The position numbers were made by a program, and so were the translations under genes. The notes beneath the pieces were generated by a model. The model saw only the letters and a list, made by a program, of their open reading frames with translations. It was not told the DNA's origin and did no database searches. This document shows, piece by piece, positions 46,915 through 55,380 of a stretch of 64,000 nt of DNA. The stretch is from an uncultured Acidimicrobiaceae bacterium (GTDB taxonomy: Bacteria > Actinomycetota > Acidimicrobiia > Acidimicrobiales > UBA10347): NCBI GenBank assembly GCA_905182135.1, contig CAJJAG010000006.1, forward strand, positions 372,001 to 436,000, in the 5' to 3' direction. Numbering within the stretch: position 1 is the first letter of the stretch; each line of letters opens with the position of its first letter.

Positions 46915-47745
46915 TCAGCCGACGCGGATTGCTGCGCCACCATCCACAGGAAGCAACACGCCGGTTATGAACCGAGACTCGTCGCTGGCAAGGAACAGCG
47001 CTGCATAGGCCGTGTCCCACCCGGTTCCCTGATGGCCTCCAAATGGCACCATGCGGTCACGACCTGCTCGCACCTCATCGGGGTCAGCGCCCCGGGCACG
47101 GGCATAGCCTCCGACCGCCATTGGGGTGTCCATCAAACCGGGCATGATTGCGTTGACACGGATGTTGTGTTTGAAGTTGGCTGCCGCCAAGTGCTGCGTC
47201 AGCGCATTCACTGCTGCCTTTGACGTCTTGTAGGCAGCGATGCTTGTCGACGCGATCGCTGCAACGGAGCTGATGTTCACAATCACACCACCGCCACCCG
47301 CACGCATCGCAGGGATGGCGTGTTTACATGTCAGGAACATGCCGGTCACGTTGGTGTCGTAAATCCGATTCCATGTGTCGAGTTCAAGCGTCGTCACGCC
47401 ACCGTCACCAGCACCGATCCCCACGTTGTTGTGCAGGATGTCGATTGCGCCGAACGTGTCCAAGCAGGTTGCCGTTATGGCTGCAGCCTGGCTTTCATCG
47501 CAGATGTCGGCTTGCATCGCAACTGCTTCACCATTTTCAGCGGTAATCAGGTCAACGGTTTGCTGCGCGGAAGCGAGAACCCGATCCACGGCCAAGACCT
47601 TCGCTCCTTCGCGAGCGAATAGGAGCGCTGTCGCCCGGCCATTACCGATCGTGTCGTCGTCTGGCCCGGACCCCGGGCTCTGACCTGCGCCGACCACAAC
47701 GGCGATCTTGCCCTCAAGCCGACCGCTACCAATGTCTTGTCCCAT
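46915..47745 (-). CDS. SDR family NAD(P)-dependent oxidoreductase
   Basis: 276 residues. The nucleotide loop is VVVGAGQSPGSGPDDDTIGNG, longer than usual, as in a subset of actinobacterial SDRs. HNNVGIGAGDGG, NISSVAAIASTSIAAYKTSKAA supply the catalytic residues, and GVLLPVDGGAAI is the typical C-terminal signature. It lies 44 bases after the RraA-like gene and is probably part of the same operon as the amidohydrolase at 48488. Confidence 0.93.
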   Translation of the reverse strand: MGQDIGSGRLEGKIAVVVGAGQSPGSGPDDDTIGNGRATALLFAREGAKVLAVDRVLASAQQTVDLITAENGEAVAMQADICDESQAAAITATCLDTFGAIDILHNNVGIGAGDGGVTTLELDTWNRIYDTNVTGMFLTCKHAIPAMRAGGGGVIVNISSVAAIASTSIAAYKTSKAAVNALTQHLAAANFKHNIRVNAIMPGLMDTPMAVGGYARARGADPDEVRAGRDRMVPFGGHQGTGWDTAYAALFLASDESRFITGVLLPVDGGAAIRVG

Positions 47746-47789
47746 TACTCGAACCTACGTCATCTCGCAACGACGTCGCTGGCCAAGAA

Positions 47790-48491
47790 CTAGTGGCCCG
47801 GATCCACGCCCGTGAGTTCGTAGATCGTGGCGGCGCTAAAGCCGGGTTGTTGGCTGGCAGTAATTAGTACTGCCTCTTTGGCAGCAATGTCAGCTGCGGC
47901 CTGCGGGACCTGGTCGGCAACATCAATCGGAATCACGACGGCGCCATGTTGGTCGGCATGGATCAAGTCGCCAGGTTCGACGTGCATACCGTGCACCTGG
48001 ACCGGCACATTGAACTCTTCAACACGGACCCAAGCGTGCGATGGTCCGGGCATCCCGGCCAAAAGCTGGAAACCCTCGGCGGAATCAGGAAGGTCGCGGA
48101 TACTGCCGTTGGTTATCACGCCCAGCGACCCCAGACCCTTGTGGACATTGGTGTTGACCTCGCCCCACCACGCGCCGTAACCGGGATGGTCATCGATGTC
48201 TTCTATCACAGTGATAGTGGGCCCGGGCGCTGATCCGATGTGTTCGTAGTACGCAAGTCGTATACGGGTCAGCGCTTCGGTATCGGCTGTAGGCGGCGTC
48301 TGCGCCCGGATCTTGCCGGTGCGGGCGTAGCCAACAATGGAAGCCAAACCTGGCCGAGGAGCGAAGAATGGCGTGGTGCTGTAGCCGTGGCCTCGGCGGT
48401 CGGGGGCAACAATCTCGAGCGCATTGCAGACGGTTGGGGTATCGAGTTCTCGCAATTGCGCAAGGACCTCGACCGAGACGAGGCCGCTCAT
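47790..48491 (-). CDS. RraA-like aldolase/decarboxylase family protein
   Basis: About 233 residues from ATG 48491, which overlaps the amidohydrolase stop by four bases. LDTPTVCNALE at the start, GEVNTNVHKGLGSLGVITNGSIRD (glycine-rich metal and substrate loop) and GDLIHADQHGAVVIP with the conserved aspartate mark the family. Relatives are 4-hydroxy-4-methyl-2-oxoglutarate aldolases and oxaloacetate decarboxylases that act on small oxo acids; other members are the RNase E regulator RraA. Context in a degradation operon favours an enzyme. Confidence 0.9.
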   Translation of the reverse strand: MSGLVSVEVLAQLRELDTPTVCNALEIVAPDRRGHGYSTTPFFAPRPGLASIVGYARTGKIRAQTPPTADTEALTRIRLAYYEHIGSAPGPTITVIEDIDDHPGYGAWWGEVNTNVHKGLGSLGVITNGSIRDLPDSAEGFQLLAGMPGPSHAWVRVEEFNVPVQVHGMHVEPGDLIHADQHGAVVIPIDVADQVPQAAADIAAKEAVLITASQQPGFSAATIYELTGVDPGH

Positions 48492-50152
48492 GAGGCACCT
48501 CCTGCCCGGTGTGGCACGCCGCCTAACACGGTTCCCCACACTTCGATGTCTTTAAGTGTCATCGGGTCAACCTCAAGCGGATCCTCTTCAAGCACAGCGA
48601 AGTCAGCGAGTTTACCAGACTCGATACTGCCCATTTCATGATCGAGTTTGAGCTGGTACGCAGCGTCAAGTGTTATTGCTTTCATCGCATCCATGACCGA
48701 AATCCGTTCATCGGGGCCGAGAACTTTTCCGGTAGCTGTCACCCGATTGACGGCACACCAAGCGGTGTGGAGATGACCCAGCGGGGTAACCGGGGTGTCG
48801 CTATGGATCGAGAAACTGACGCCCTCTCTCAACGCCGTGGCACATGCATTCATTCCTGCAGCCCGCTCAGGTCCCATCGTGGTATCCCGGTGCTGATCGC
48901 CCCAGTAGAAGATGTGGTTACTAAAGATGTTGGCGCACATGCCCATCGCCGCCATGCGCTTGTATTGCGCCTTGGTGGTCAGCTGAGAATGTTGCAAAGT
49001 GTGGCGGTGGTCCCAGCGAGGGTGACGCTCAAGCGCTGCTTCAACTGCCTGGATAAAGACCTCGGCGGCCTGATCGCCGTTGCAGTGACAGTGCACCGTG
49101 ATGCCAGCAGCGTGATGATCGCTGACGATGTCGGCCAACTGTTCCGGGGCCATCAACCACAACCCGTTTCCAGGGTGGCCTTCTGGTGGATCGAAGTAAT
49201 ACGGCCAGCTGACCCGGGCAGTAAAGCCCTGAATTGAACCATCGAGCACCAACTTGATGATGCCAAACCGTAGCTTGTCGGTCGTCTGTGATTTCAGCTC
49301 GTTGACGATCCTCGACAAGTCGGCTGGCTCTTGAGGCCCACCAAACATTGGTGACCCTGCCACCATTATTCGAGCCGGATACGCCGGATCATTGGTCGCC
49401 TCGCGCCACGAATTGAGCGAGTCAACATCATTCACCCGAGTCGTGCCGAGATCCGTTAGCAGCGTGTGTCCAGCATTGCGGGCTTCATAGGCATAGTTCC
49501 ACTTGGCCTCGCTTGACATGATCGCGATGGCGATCTCGGTCATCCCCGACCGTGCAAGAGTCATTGCCGCTGGCTCCTGCAGTTCGCCATTGGGCGTGCC
49601 ATCCGCGTTGCGAGCTATTCCCGGTGTTGGCGAATGTTCATTGATCTCTGAGTATTCCAGCATCGCAGAATTCACCGTCGCCAGGTGGGCGCTGGCGTGG
49701 TAGACAAAGATCGGGCGGGTCTGACTCACCCGGTCAAGGTGCACCGCCAATAGTCGCTCGTCGGGGAAATAAATCGGGTCGAGACCCCACGCAATCAGTG
49801 CGTCAGAGGAATTTTCGAGTTGGCTCTCGTATTCGGCCAGCCGATCGAGGACAGCCTCAATGCTGGTACATCCTGTCCACAGCTTGCCTTGCGGGTCTTT
49901 ACGGTCGAAGAAACCAACATACGGGAACTGCCATACGCCCCCCGACATCACGTGGGTGTGGGCTTCGATGAATCCTGGCGTTAGCACCTTGTCGCTGAAG
50001 GTGTCGTCAATAACGTGCTCGCCCCAACCTGCCAACTCTTCAATGGTGCCGACTGCGAGCACCCTCCCATCTCGCACTGCCACCGCTTCGTCAAACGGAT
50101 TGGCCGGGTTCATCGTGATAATACGTCGCGCTGGATAAATCGTCGTTGTCAT
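48488..50152 (-). CDS. YtcJ-type metal-dependent amidohydrolase
   Basis: 554 residues. TPGFIEAHTHVMSGG holds the HxH metal motif, FGIIKLVLDGSIQGFTARVS the bridging lysine region, VHCHCNGDQAAE and HRHTLQHSQLTTK the other metal histidines, and HSDTPVTPLGHLHTAW the aspartate. YtcJ-like relatives include N-substituted formamide deformylases. It is a close paralogue of the protein encoded at 61223-62884 (same motifs, similar length). The downstream RraA-like start overlaps its stop. Confidence 0.93.
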   Translation of the reverse strand: MTTTIYPARRIITMNPANPFDEAVAVRDGRVLAVGTIEELAGWGEHVIDDTFSDKVLTPGFIEAHTHVMSGGVWQFPYVGFFDRKDPQGKLWTGCTSIEAVLDRLAEYESQLENSSDALIAWGLDPIYFPDERLLAVHLDRVSQTRPIFVYHASAHLATVNSAMLEYSEINEHSPTPGIARNADGTPNGELQEPAAMTLARSGMTEIAIAIMSSEAKWNYAYEARNAGHTLLTDLGTTRVNDVDSLNSWREATNDPAYPARIMVAGSPMFGGPQEPADLSRIVNELKSQTTDKLRFGIIKLVLDGSIQGFTARVSWPYYFDPPEGHPGNGLWLMAPEQLADIVSDHHAAGITVHCHCNGDQAAEVFIQAVEAALERHPRWDHRHTLQHSQLTTKAQYKRMAAMGMCANIFSNHIFYWGDQHRDTTMGPERAAGMNACATALREGVSFSIHSDTPVTPLGHLHTAWCAVNRVTATGKVLGPDERISVMDAMKAITLDAAYQLKLDHEMGSIESGKLADFAVLEEDPLEVDPMTLKDIEVWGTVLGGVPHRAGGAS

Positions 50153-50190
50153 AGGAGACTGTCTCGCTTCTGCTAACCGGCTTCTTGAAC

Positions 50191-50249
50191 ACTAATCGCC
50201 GCGCCTAATCACCGCGCCTAATCACCGCGCCTAATCGCCGCGCCTAATC
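50191..50249. repeat. 13-bp tandem repeat upstream of an amidohydrolase gene
   Basis: Four adjacent copies of CCTAATCRCCGCG (R is A or G) plus a partial fifth, from 50191. They lie in the 5' upstream region of the minus-strand amidohydrolase gene that starts at 50152, between it and the lipoprotein gene. Phased repeats of this size could bind a regulator, but this is inference. Confidence 0.85.
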
Positions 50250-50284
50250 GAGGCCTTCGCACTGTGACCACACCGTCGAGGATC

Positions 50285-50680
50285 TCAGCCGTCGCGCCCA
50301 GTAAAACGCGGGTCACCGCTGATCATCTGGAAAATCGAGGTACCGCAGATCTCATAGGTCATCAGCTCAGCGGTCAAGTCAGCAGGCGGCACATTGGCGA
50401 GATCGCCCCACGCGTTATGGATGCAGGTTGCGGTCGCCTCGTTGACAGCAAAGGCCTCCATGATGTTCGCGATCCCTGCTACCGGGTCGCTGCGGTCGAA
50501 ACCGAACCCACCTGGCCCCGGTTCTGTCACTCCCTCTAGGAGCGCCTGCGCCGTCGGTGTCGCTGTTGGTTCGGGCGCCAAAGTTGGCGCCGGCGTTGTG
50601 TCGGGAACGACGGTCGGCTCCGAAATGCCACATGATGTAACCATGAGCACGGTCATCGTCAAGATAAGAAAAAGGCTCAT
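50285..50680 (-). CDS. Small lipoprotein of unknown function
   Basis: About 131 residues from ATG 50680; an earlier frame start to 50746 overlaps the deaminase-like gene. A signal peptide ends in MVTSC, followed by a Thr/Pro linker (PDTTPAPTLAPEPTATPTAQ). The folded part has cysteines in TATCIHNAW and YEICGTSIF. It lies downstream of the deaminase-like gene on the same strand, with 37 bases between. No domain was recognised. Confidence 0.75.
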   Translation of the reverse strand: MSLFLILTMTVLMVTSCGISEPTVVPDTTPAPTLAPEPTATPTAQALLEGVTEPGPGGFGFDRSDPVAGIANIMEAFAVNEATATCIHNAWGDLANVPPADLTAELMTYEICGTSIFQMISGDPRFTGRDG

Positions 50681-50717
50681 TGCGTTCAAGCTTCGCACGA
50701 CGTTGCGATCATCGGCG

Positions 50718-51734
50718 TCAGGTTCGAGCGTACGCAGCGAGTTCACTTAGATATACCGATCGTTGTTCTTCACTGATCCAGGCCGCATCGAACGCATTCC
50801 GCATAAGAGCAACCATGTCGTCGGTGGTCATCGTTGAGCGATCGAGCACCTCGGTCATCATGTGTGTCATATGACGGCTTGCGAACTCTGAGGGGTCGTC
50901 GGTGTTCAGACTCACGTTGATCCCGAGATCAAGCATCTGTTTGATAGGCCTCATGCGTCGGGGTTCAGGGTCTCGGGGCCTCCAAGTCGCGCACATCGTG
51001 AGAGCGATCCCGTCAGCCAGCACCTGCTCAGTTAGCGTTGGATCATCGAGAACATGCAACCCGTGGTCGATCCGTTCGACACCAAGCTCGTCGAGACACT
51101 GCCGAATATGTTCGGTTGAGTTTTCCTGGTCACAATCGCAGTGAGCCGTGAGTCGGTAGCCACGCTCCTTGGCCAGCTGGTAAGCAGCCAGAAACTTGTT
51201 CGGCGGATTGTCCTTTTCATACGAAGCCAAGCCCAGACCGACTATCGCGTCGCGGTACGGCTCAGCCAGCTCCAGCAACTCAAGCGCTTCTTCGATTGTG
51301 TGCTCGCGATCGATACACATGATCCACAACACCGACACGCCAAAGTCTCTGCCAGCGTCGACCCGAGCCCGCTCCATCGCCTCGAACTGACCAGCGAAGC
51401 TGATGCCACGTTCAAGGTGGGCCATGGGACCGAACATGATCTCGACATGACGAACATTGTTGTCGCGACATATCTCGATGAACGCATAGGTCAGGTCATA
51501 GAAGTCCTGGGGTTTCTGCATGACCCGCAGACACTTGTAGTGATAGTCCAGAAAGTGCGACAGGGCCGGATCGGGATAGTCCTGTGCCGCCCAGACCTCG
51601 GCTTCGGTCGACATGCCTATATCGACGTCGTTCTCTGTAGCCAATCGAAGCAGCATCGCCGGTTCGAGGCACCCTTCGAGGTGCACATGTAGCTCTGCTT
51701 TGGGCAAGCCTGCGACGAAGGAATCAAGACTCAT
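50718..51734 (-). CDS. Adenosine-deaminase-like amidohydrolase with altered active-site motifs
   Basis: 338 residues. The family start PKAELHVHLEG carries His16 and His18; IDHGLHVL carries His224; SLNTDDP carries Asp279 and Asp280. The motif HAGE, with the catalytic glutamate, is replaced by HCDC at 198-201 (followed by DQEN), and the adenine-pocket segment EVCPxSN is replaced by TMCATWRP. It therefore probably has metal and hydrolase activity but a different substrate. Its ATG overlaps the stop of the CobW-like gene by four bases. Confidence 0.88.
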   Translation of the reverse strand: MSLDSFVAGLPKAELHVHLEGCLEPAMLLRLATENDVDIGMSTEAEVWAAQDYPDPALSHFLDYHYKCLRVMQKPQDFYDLTYAFIEICRDNNVRHVEIMFGPMAHLERGISFAGQFEAMERARVDAGRDFGVSVLWIMCIDREHTIEEALELLELAEPYRDAIVGLGLASYEKDNPPNKFLAAYQLAKERGYRLTAHCDCDQENSTEHIRQCLDELGVERIDHGLHVLDDPTLTEQVLADGIALTMCATWRPRDPEPRRMRPIKQMLDLGINVSLNTDDPSEFASRHMTHMMTEVLDRSTMTTDDMVALMRNAFDAAWISEEQRSVYLSELAAYART

Positions 51735-52660
51735 GCCAACTTTCCGTTCAGCCAGTCATCAGAAATCGCGCCATGGAAACCGATAACTACCAGCCGCGTC
51801 TGGGCATCTTCGCCTCGAGGCCCAAAAGGTCGCAGTGTCCACCGGCGACCCACCCGCTGCAGCACCATGATGCGATCGGGCTCATCGTCGACCAGCACGA
51901 GACCTTTCGCTCGAACGACCTCGGCGGGCATCGATTCCATCAACGCCTCCACCGTGCTTCGGCTCAAAGGGTCCGTTCCGGACCACGACCACGAATCGAA
52001 CAGGCTCTCTGCGTGCTGATGCCCATCGTCTTTGTGGTCGTGAGGCTCACCGGCACTAGGTGGCTTTGCTTCGACCACGCCGAACAGCAGCGTTGGGTCC
52101 ACGACACCATTCGTCGCACCGATGAGGACAGCGTCGGGGCAGGTTTCCCGCAGCCACTCTTCGATGGCCTGCGCATCTTCGTCGTCAACTAAGTCGACCT
52201 TGTTCATCACCACAATGTCGCCAGATCGTAGTTGACCGATGATCGTGTCGCCAACGTAGACGTCGCGCGACTTGGTGCGGATGGTCTCGGCATCAACAAC
52301 AACAACCGTCGCGTCAAGAGTCAGCCCCGGCCCGTGCCCATAGGCAGCCACGGTCGCTGGGTCGGCAACACCACTCGACTCGATCACCAACCGCTGTGGT
52401 TGTGGTTCAAGCGCCCGGATCGTTGCAAGCGCAGACGAGAAGCCATCAATAAGACTGCAACAGATGCAACCATTGGCCAACGAAATTGTGTCCCCGTCCT
52501 GGCTAGCGATGAGGTCTTCGTCGATATTGATGTCGCCAAAGTCGTTGACCAGCACGGCGATGCGTTCGTCGGCGGTGCGCAGGATGTGGTTTAGAAGTGT
52601 GGTCTTACCCGCACCCAAGTAGCCGCCGATGACCGTCACTGCCGTATCGATTTCGCTCAT
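51731..52660 (-). CDS. CobW-family (COG0523) metal-binding GTPase
   Basis: 309 residues. The P-loop GGYLGAGKTTLLNH is at about 12-25, the metal-binding CxCC motif is NGCICCSL with cysteines 65, 67 and 68, and NKVDL provides nucleotide specificity. A His-rich stretch near residues 205-215 (PHDHKDDGHQHAES) may bind metal. Members deliver zinc or cobalt to client enzymes. Its overlap with the adenosine-deaminase-like gene, and the many metal amidohydrolases nearby, suggest it loads one of them. Confidence 0.93.
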   Translation of the reverse strand: MSEIDTAVTVIGGYLGAGKTTLLNHILRTADERIAVLVNDFGDINIDEDLIASQDGDTISLANGCICCSLIDGFSSALATIRALEPQPQRLVIESSGVADPATVAAYGHGPGLTLDATVVVVDAETIRTKSRDVYVGDTIIGQLRSGDIVVMNKVDLVDDEDAQAIEEWLRETCPDAVLIGATNGVVDPTLLFGVVEAKPPSAGEPHDHKDDGHQHAESLFDSWSWSGTDPLSRSTVEALMESMPAEVVRAKGLVLVDDEPDRIMVLQRVGRRWTLRPFGPRGEDAQTRLVVIGFHGAISDDWLNGKLA

Positions 52661-52666
52661 GAGATT

Positions 52667-53575
52667 CTACTCTTCGGCAACAAAATGCCCCGGTTCCACT
52701 TCGACCAGGTTGACGAGTTCAGGCGACGTTCCATGCTCCCACCGCGGGCTTGGGATCTCACCGGTCAGTAGTGGACGTTCGCGACGCTGTCGTGGATCAG
52801 CGATTGGAACAGCATCGAGCAGCCGTTTTGTATACGAGTGGCTTGGGTTCTCGAAGATGGCCGAGCGAGGGCCAAGTTCGACGATCTGGCCCAAATACAT
52901 CACCGCCACCCGATGGGCGATGCGCTCAACAACCGCAAGATCATGGCTGATGAAGAGATAACTCAAGCCCATGTCTTGTTGCAGCTCCATCATCAAGTTG
53001 ATGACCTGAGCCTGCACCGAAACGTCGAGAGCAGAAACCGACTCGTCGGCGATCACAAGTTCGGGGTGCAGAGCTAACGCACGAGCGATGCAGACGCGCT
53101 GGCGTTGGCCGCCCGAGAACTGATGCGGGTACTGCTGGGCATGGTCTCGCTCGAGGCCGACGCGCTCGAAGAGCCCACCAACCCGCTCGTTGAGAGCAGC
53201 GCCTTTTGATTCTTCACCGTGAACAATCAGCGGCTCGCCCACGGCGTAGCCAACCGATCGACGAGGGTCAAGGCTTGCGAACGGGTCTTGGAAGATGATC
53301 TGCATCTTCTGCCGATACTCACGCATTGATTTGTTGTGAAGATGTGTGATGTCGTGGCCATCGAGCAGGATCTGCCCGCCGGTGGATTCGAGTAATTTGA
53401 TGATCAAGAACGCAAGTGTTGACTTGCCACATCCGCTCTCGCCCACGACGGCAAGGGTTTCGCCCTTGCCCACCTTGAGCGATACGTGTTCGACCGCATG
53501 GATCTTGGCTTTGCCCGGGACCGAGAACTCTTTACAAAGGTCCTTGACTTCAACCAGCGTTTCAAAGTCGGTCAC
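52667..53575 (-). CDS. Peptide ABC transporter ATP-binding protein, DppF/OppF type
   Basis: 302 residues. Walker A is GESGCGKST, the Q-loop region is MQIIFQDPFASLDPRRSVG, the signature is FSGGQRQRVCIARAL, and Walker B is LVIADESVSALD. The tail (IFENPSHSYTKRLLDAVP, then PSP-type elements) is typical of the Opp/Dpp family. It is the last gene of a five-gene importer operon and overlaps the DppD-type gene by four bases. Confidence 0.95.
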   Translation of the reverse strand: MTDFETLVEVKDLCKEFSVPGKAKIHAVEHVSLKVGKGETLAVVGESGCGKSTLAFLIIKLLESTGGQILLDGHDITHLHNKSMREYRQKMQIIFQDPFASLDPRRSVGYAVGEPLIVHGEESKGAALNERVGGLFERVGLERDHAQQYPHQFSGGQRQRVCIARALALHPELVIADESVSALDVSVQAQVINLMMELQQDMGLSYLFISHDLAVVERIAHRVAVMYLGQIVELGPRSAIFENPSHSYTKRLLDAVPIADPRQRRERPLLTGEIPSPRWEHGTSPELVNLVEVEPGHFVAEE

Positions 53576-54456
53576 ACCGGGGCGTCCATGTCGACGAGAT
53601 CAAACCGTTCAGGCTGCGACTTGCCCGTCATGGAACCAAGGCGTGGAATCGAGGCCAGCAACGCTTTGGTGTAGGGGGCAGTGGGTTTCTCGAAGATGTC
53701 GAACACATTGCCAGTCTCGACCAATTTCGAGTTACGCATGACCACGATGTCGTCGGCTACCTCGGCCACTACACCCATGTCGTGGGTGATCATGATCACG
53801 GCCGCGCCAGTTTCGTCTTGCAACGCACGCATGAGGCCCAAGATCTGCGCCTGAATCGTGACGTCGAGCGCAGTGGTTGGCTCATCAGCGATAAGCACGG
53901 TCGGGTCACAGGAAAGTGCCATTGCAATCATCACCCGCTGACGCATGCCACCCGACATCTGATGTGGGTATTCTTTGAGGCGCTTCTTTGGTTCTGGGAT
54001 GCGCACCCGTTCAAAGACTTCGAACGCCCGCTGGTAGGCCTCGGCCTTGGTGACGTCTTGATGCAGCCGGATTGCTTCGACTACCTGATTACCCGCCGTA
54101 TAGACAGGGTTGAGGCTGGTCAGCGGTTCCTGAAAGATCATTGAGATTTGATTGCCGCGGATCTTGCGAAGCTCGGCTTCGTCGGCTTGCACAAGGTCGA
54201 TGGTCGATCCATCGGGTTGACGGAAGAATATCTGTCCCTCCGCGATCTTGGCCCGGGTACCCAACGTCACCAGCCGCATAATCGACAGTGCCGTAACCGA
54301 CTTGCCTGAGCCAGACTCGCCAACGATCGCGAGTGTCTGCCCTTCGTACAGGTCGAAAGACAGTTCACTGACCGCGGTGAACCCGTCAAAGGTCACGGTC
54401 AATCCCTGGACCGATAGCAGTGGCGTTTCAGATCGCAGCGGCGTTTCAGCTCGCAT
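53572..54456 (-). CDS. Peptide ABC transporter ATP-binding protein, DppD/OppD type
   Basis: 294 residues. Walker A is GESGSGKSVT, then ISMIFQEPLTSLNPVYTAG, signature MSGGMRQRVMIAMAL, and Walker B VLIADEPTTALD. A cysteine-rich C-terminal cluster as in some DppD proteins is not present. The ATG immediately follows the permease stop, and the gene is paired with the DppF-type ATPase. Confidence 0.95.
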   Translation of the reverse strand: MRAETPLRSETPLLSVQGLTVTFDGFTAVSELSFDLYEGQTLAIVGESGSGKSVTALSIMRLVTLGTRAKIAEGQIFFRQPDGSTIDLVQADEAELRKIRGNQISMIFQEPLTSLNPVYTAGNQVVEAIRLHQDVTKAEAYQRAFEVFERVRIPEPKKRLKEYPHQMSGGMRQRVMIAMALSCDPTVLIADEPTTALDVTIQAQILGLMRALQDETGAAVIMITHDMGVVAEVADDIVVMRNSKLVETGNVFDIFEKPTAPYTKALLASIPRLGSMTGKSQPERFDLVDMDAPV

Positions 54457-55380
54457 CTAGCGGCCTCGGAGTTTTGGATTGGCGGCATCTTGTAGACCAT
54501 CACCGATCAGGCTCAAGCTCAGCACGGTGAAGAAGATCATGAGTCCAGGAAACGTGAGGCCCCACCAGTTCGACAAGAAATAGGTTCGGTTGGCGCCGAT
54601 GTAGAACCCCCAGCTGAGATCTTTCGGATTGCTCAGGCCAAGGAAAGCGAGCCCGGCCTCGAACAGGATCGCGCCGCCCATCACCAGGGTGCTCTGCACG
54701 ATCACGACCGGCATGGTGTTGGGCAAGATCGTCTTGAAGATGATGCGAGCGTCGCTTGCCCCGATGGCACGGGCTGCTTTGACGTACTCCAGGTTCTTCT
54801 GCCTCATGAACTCCGCGCGCACCAAGCGCGCAATCGTCGGCCACGCGATCAGACCTATCGCAAGCACAATCGACTTGGTCGAAGCTCCGTAGAGCGCGAC
54901 GATCACAATGGCGAAGAGCAGGCCCGGCAGAACCTGAAAGAACTCGGTGATGCGCATCAATACGTTGTCGACCCAGCCACCGTAGTAGCCGGCAACCGCG
55001 CCGATCGTGGTTCCAACAACAACGATCACAAGCGCGGCAAGTCCGGCCACCTTTAGTGTTGCGCTGCCGCCTTGCATCACAATGCGTCCAACGTCGCGAC
55101 CGAGGTAGTCGGTGCCAAAGGTTGTTGAACCTTCAGCGCCTGGCGCTAGATGGATACTGCCAACCCGTTCGGTGCGGTCACCAGTGACGAAAATCGGCAG
55201 AATAAACGTGATGAACAAGATTGCAATCAGCAGAACAGCGCCGAATACCGCTGCCTTGTTACGCATAAACATGCGTAGCCCTTGGTATTTTGCGGGGGCC
55301 TGTCGCAGCCGACTGGTATCGAGGTGAGGGTCCGGCAGCTCTTGGCCATCGCTCATGCCATGCACGTCCGTTTCAGCCAT
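54457..55380 (-). CDS. Peptide ABC transporter permease, DppC type
   Basis: 307 residues with an N-terminal cytosolic segment (about 45 residues), one helix (AVFGAVLLIAILFITFILPI) and five further helices. The EAA-type loop is KAARAIGASDARIIFKTILPN. The insertion TFGTDYLGRDVGRIVMQGG near residue 95 marks the DppC/OppC family. The gene overlaps the DppB-type gene by eight bases. Confidence 0.94.
   Translation of the reverse strand: MAETDVHGMSDGQELPDPHLDTSRLRQAPAKYQGLRMFMRNKAAVFGAVLLIAILFITFILPIFVTGDRTERVGSIHLAPGAEGSTTFGTDYLGRDVGRIVMQGGSATLKVAGLAALVIVVVGTTIGAVAGYYGGWVDNVLMRITEFFQVLPGLLFAIVIVALYGASTKSIVLAIGLIAWPTIARLVRAEFMRQKNLEYVKAARAIGASDARIIFKTILPNTMPVVIVQSTLVMGGAILFEAGLAFLGLSNPKDLSWGFYIGANRTYFLSNWWGLTFPGLMIFFTVLSLSLIGDGLQDAANPKLRGR

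Noticed and set aside
46699-47223. 174-codon plus-strand open frame after the thioesterase gene
   Set aside because: Half of it is antisense to a clear SDR gene; the composition and lack of a ribosome-binding site do not support coding.
50191-50249. CRISPR-like array
   Set aside because: The repeats are 13 bases and directly adjacent, without spacers.
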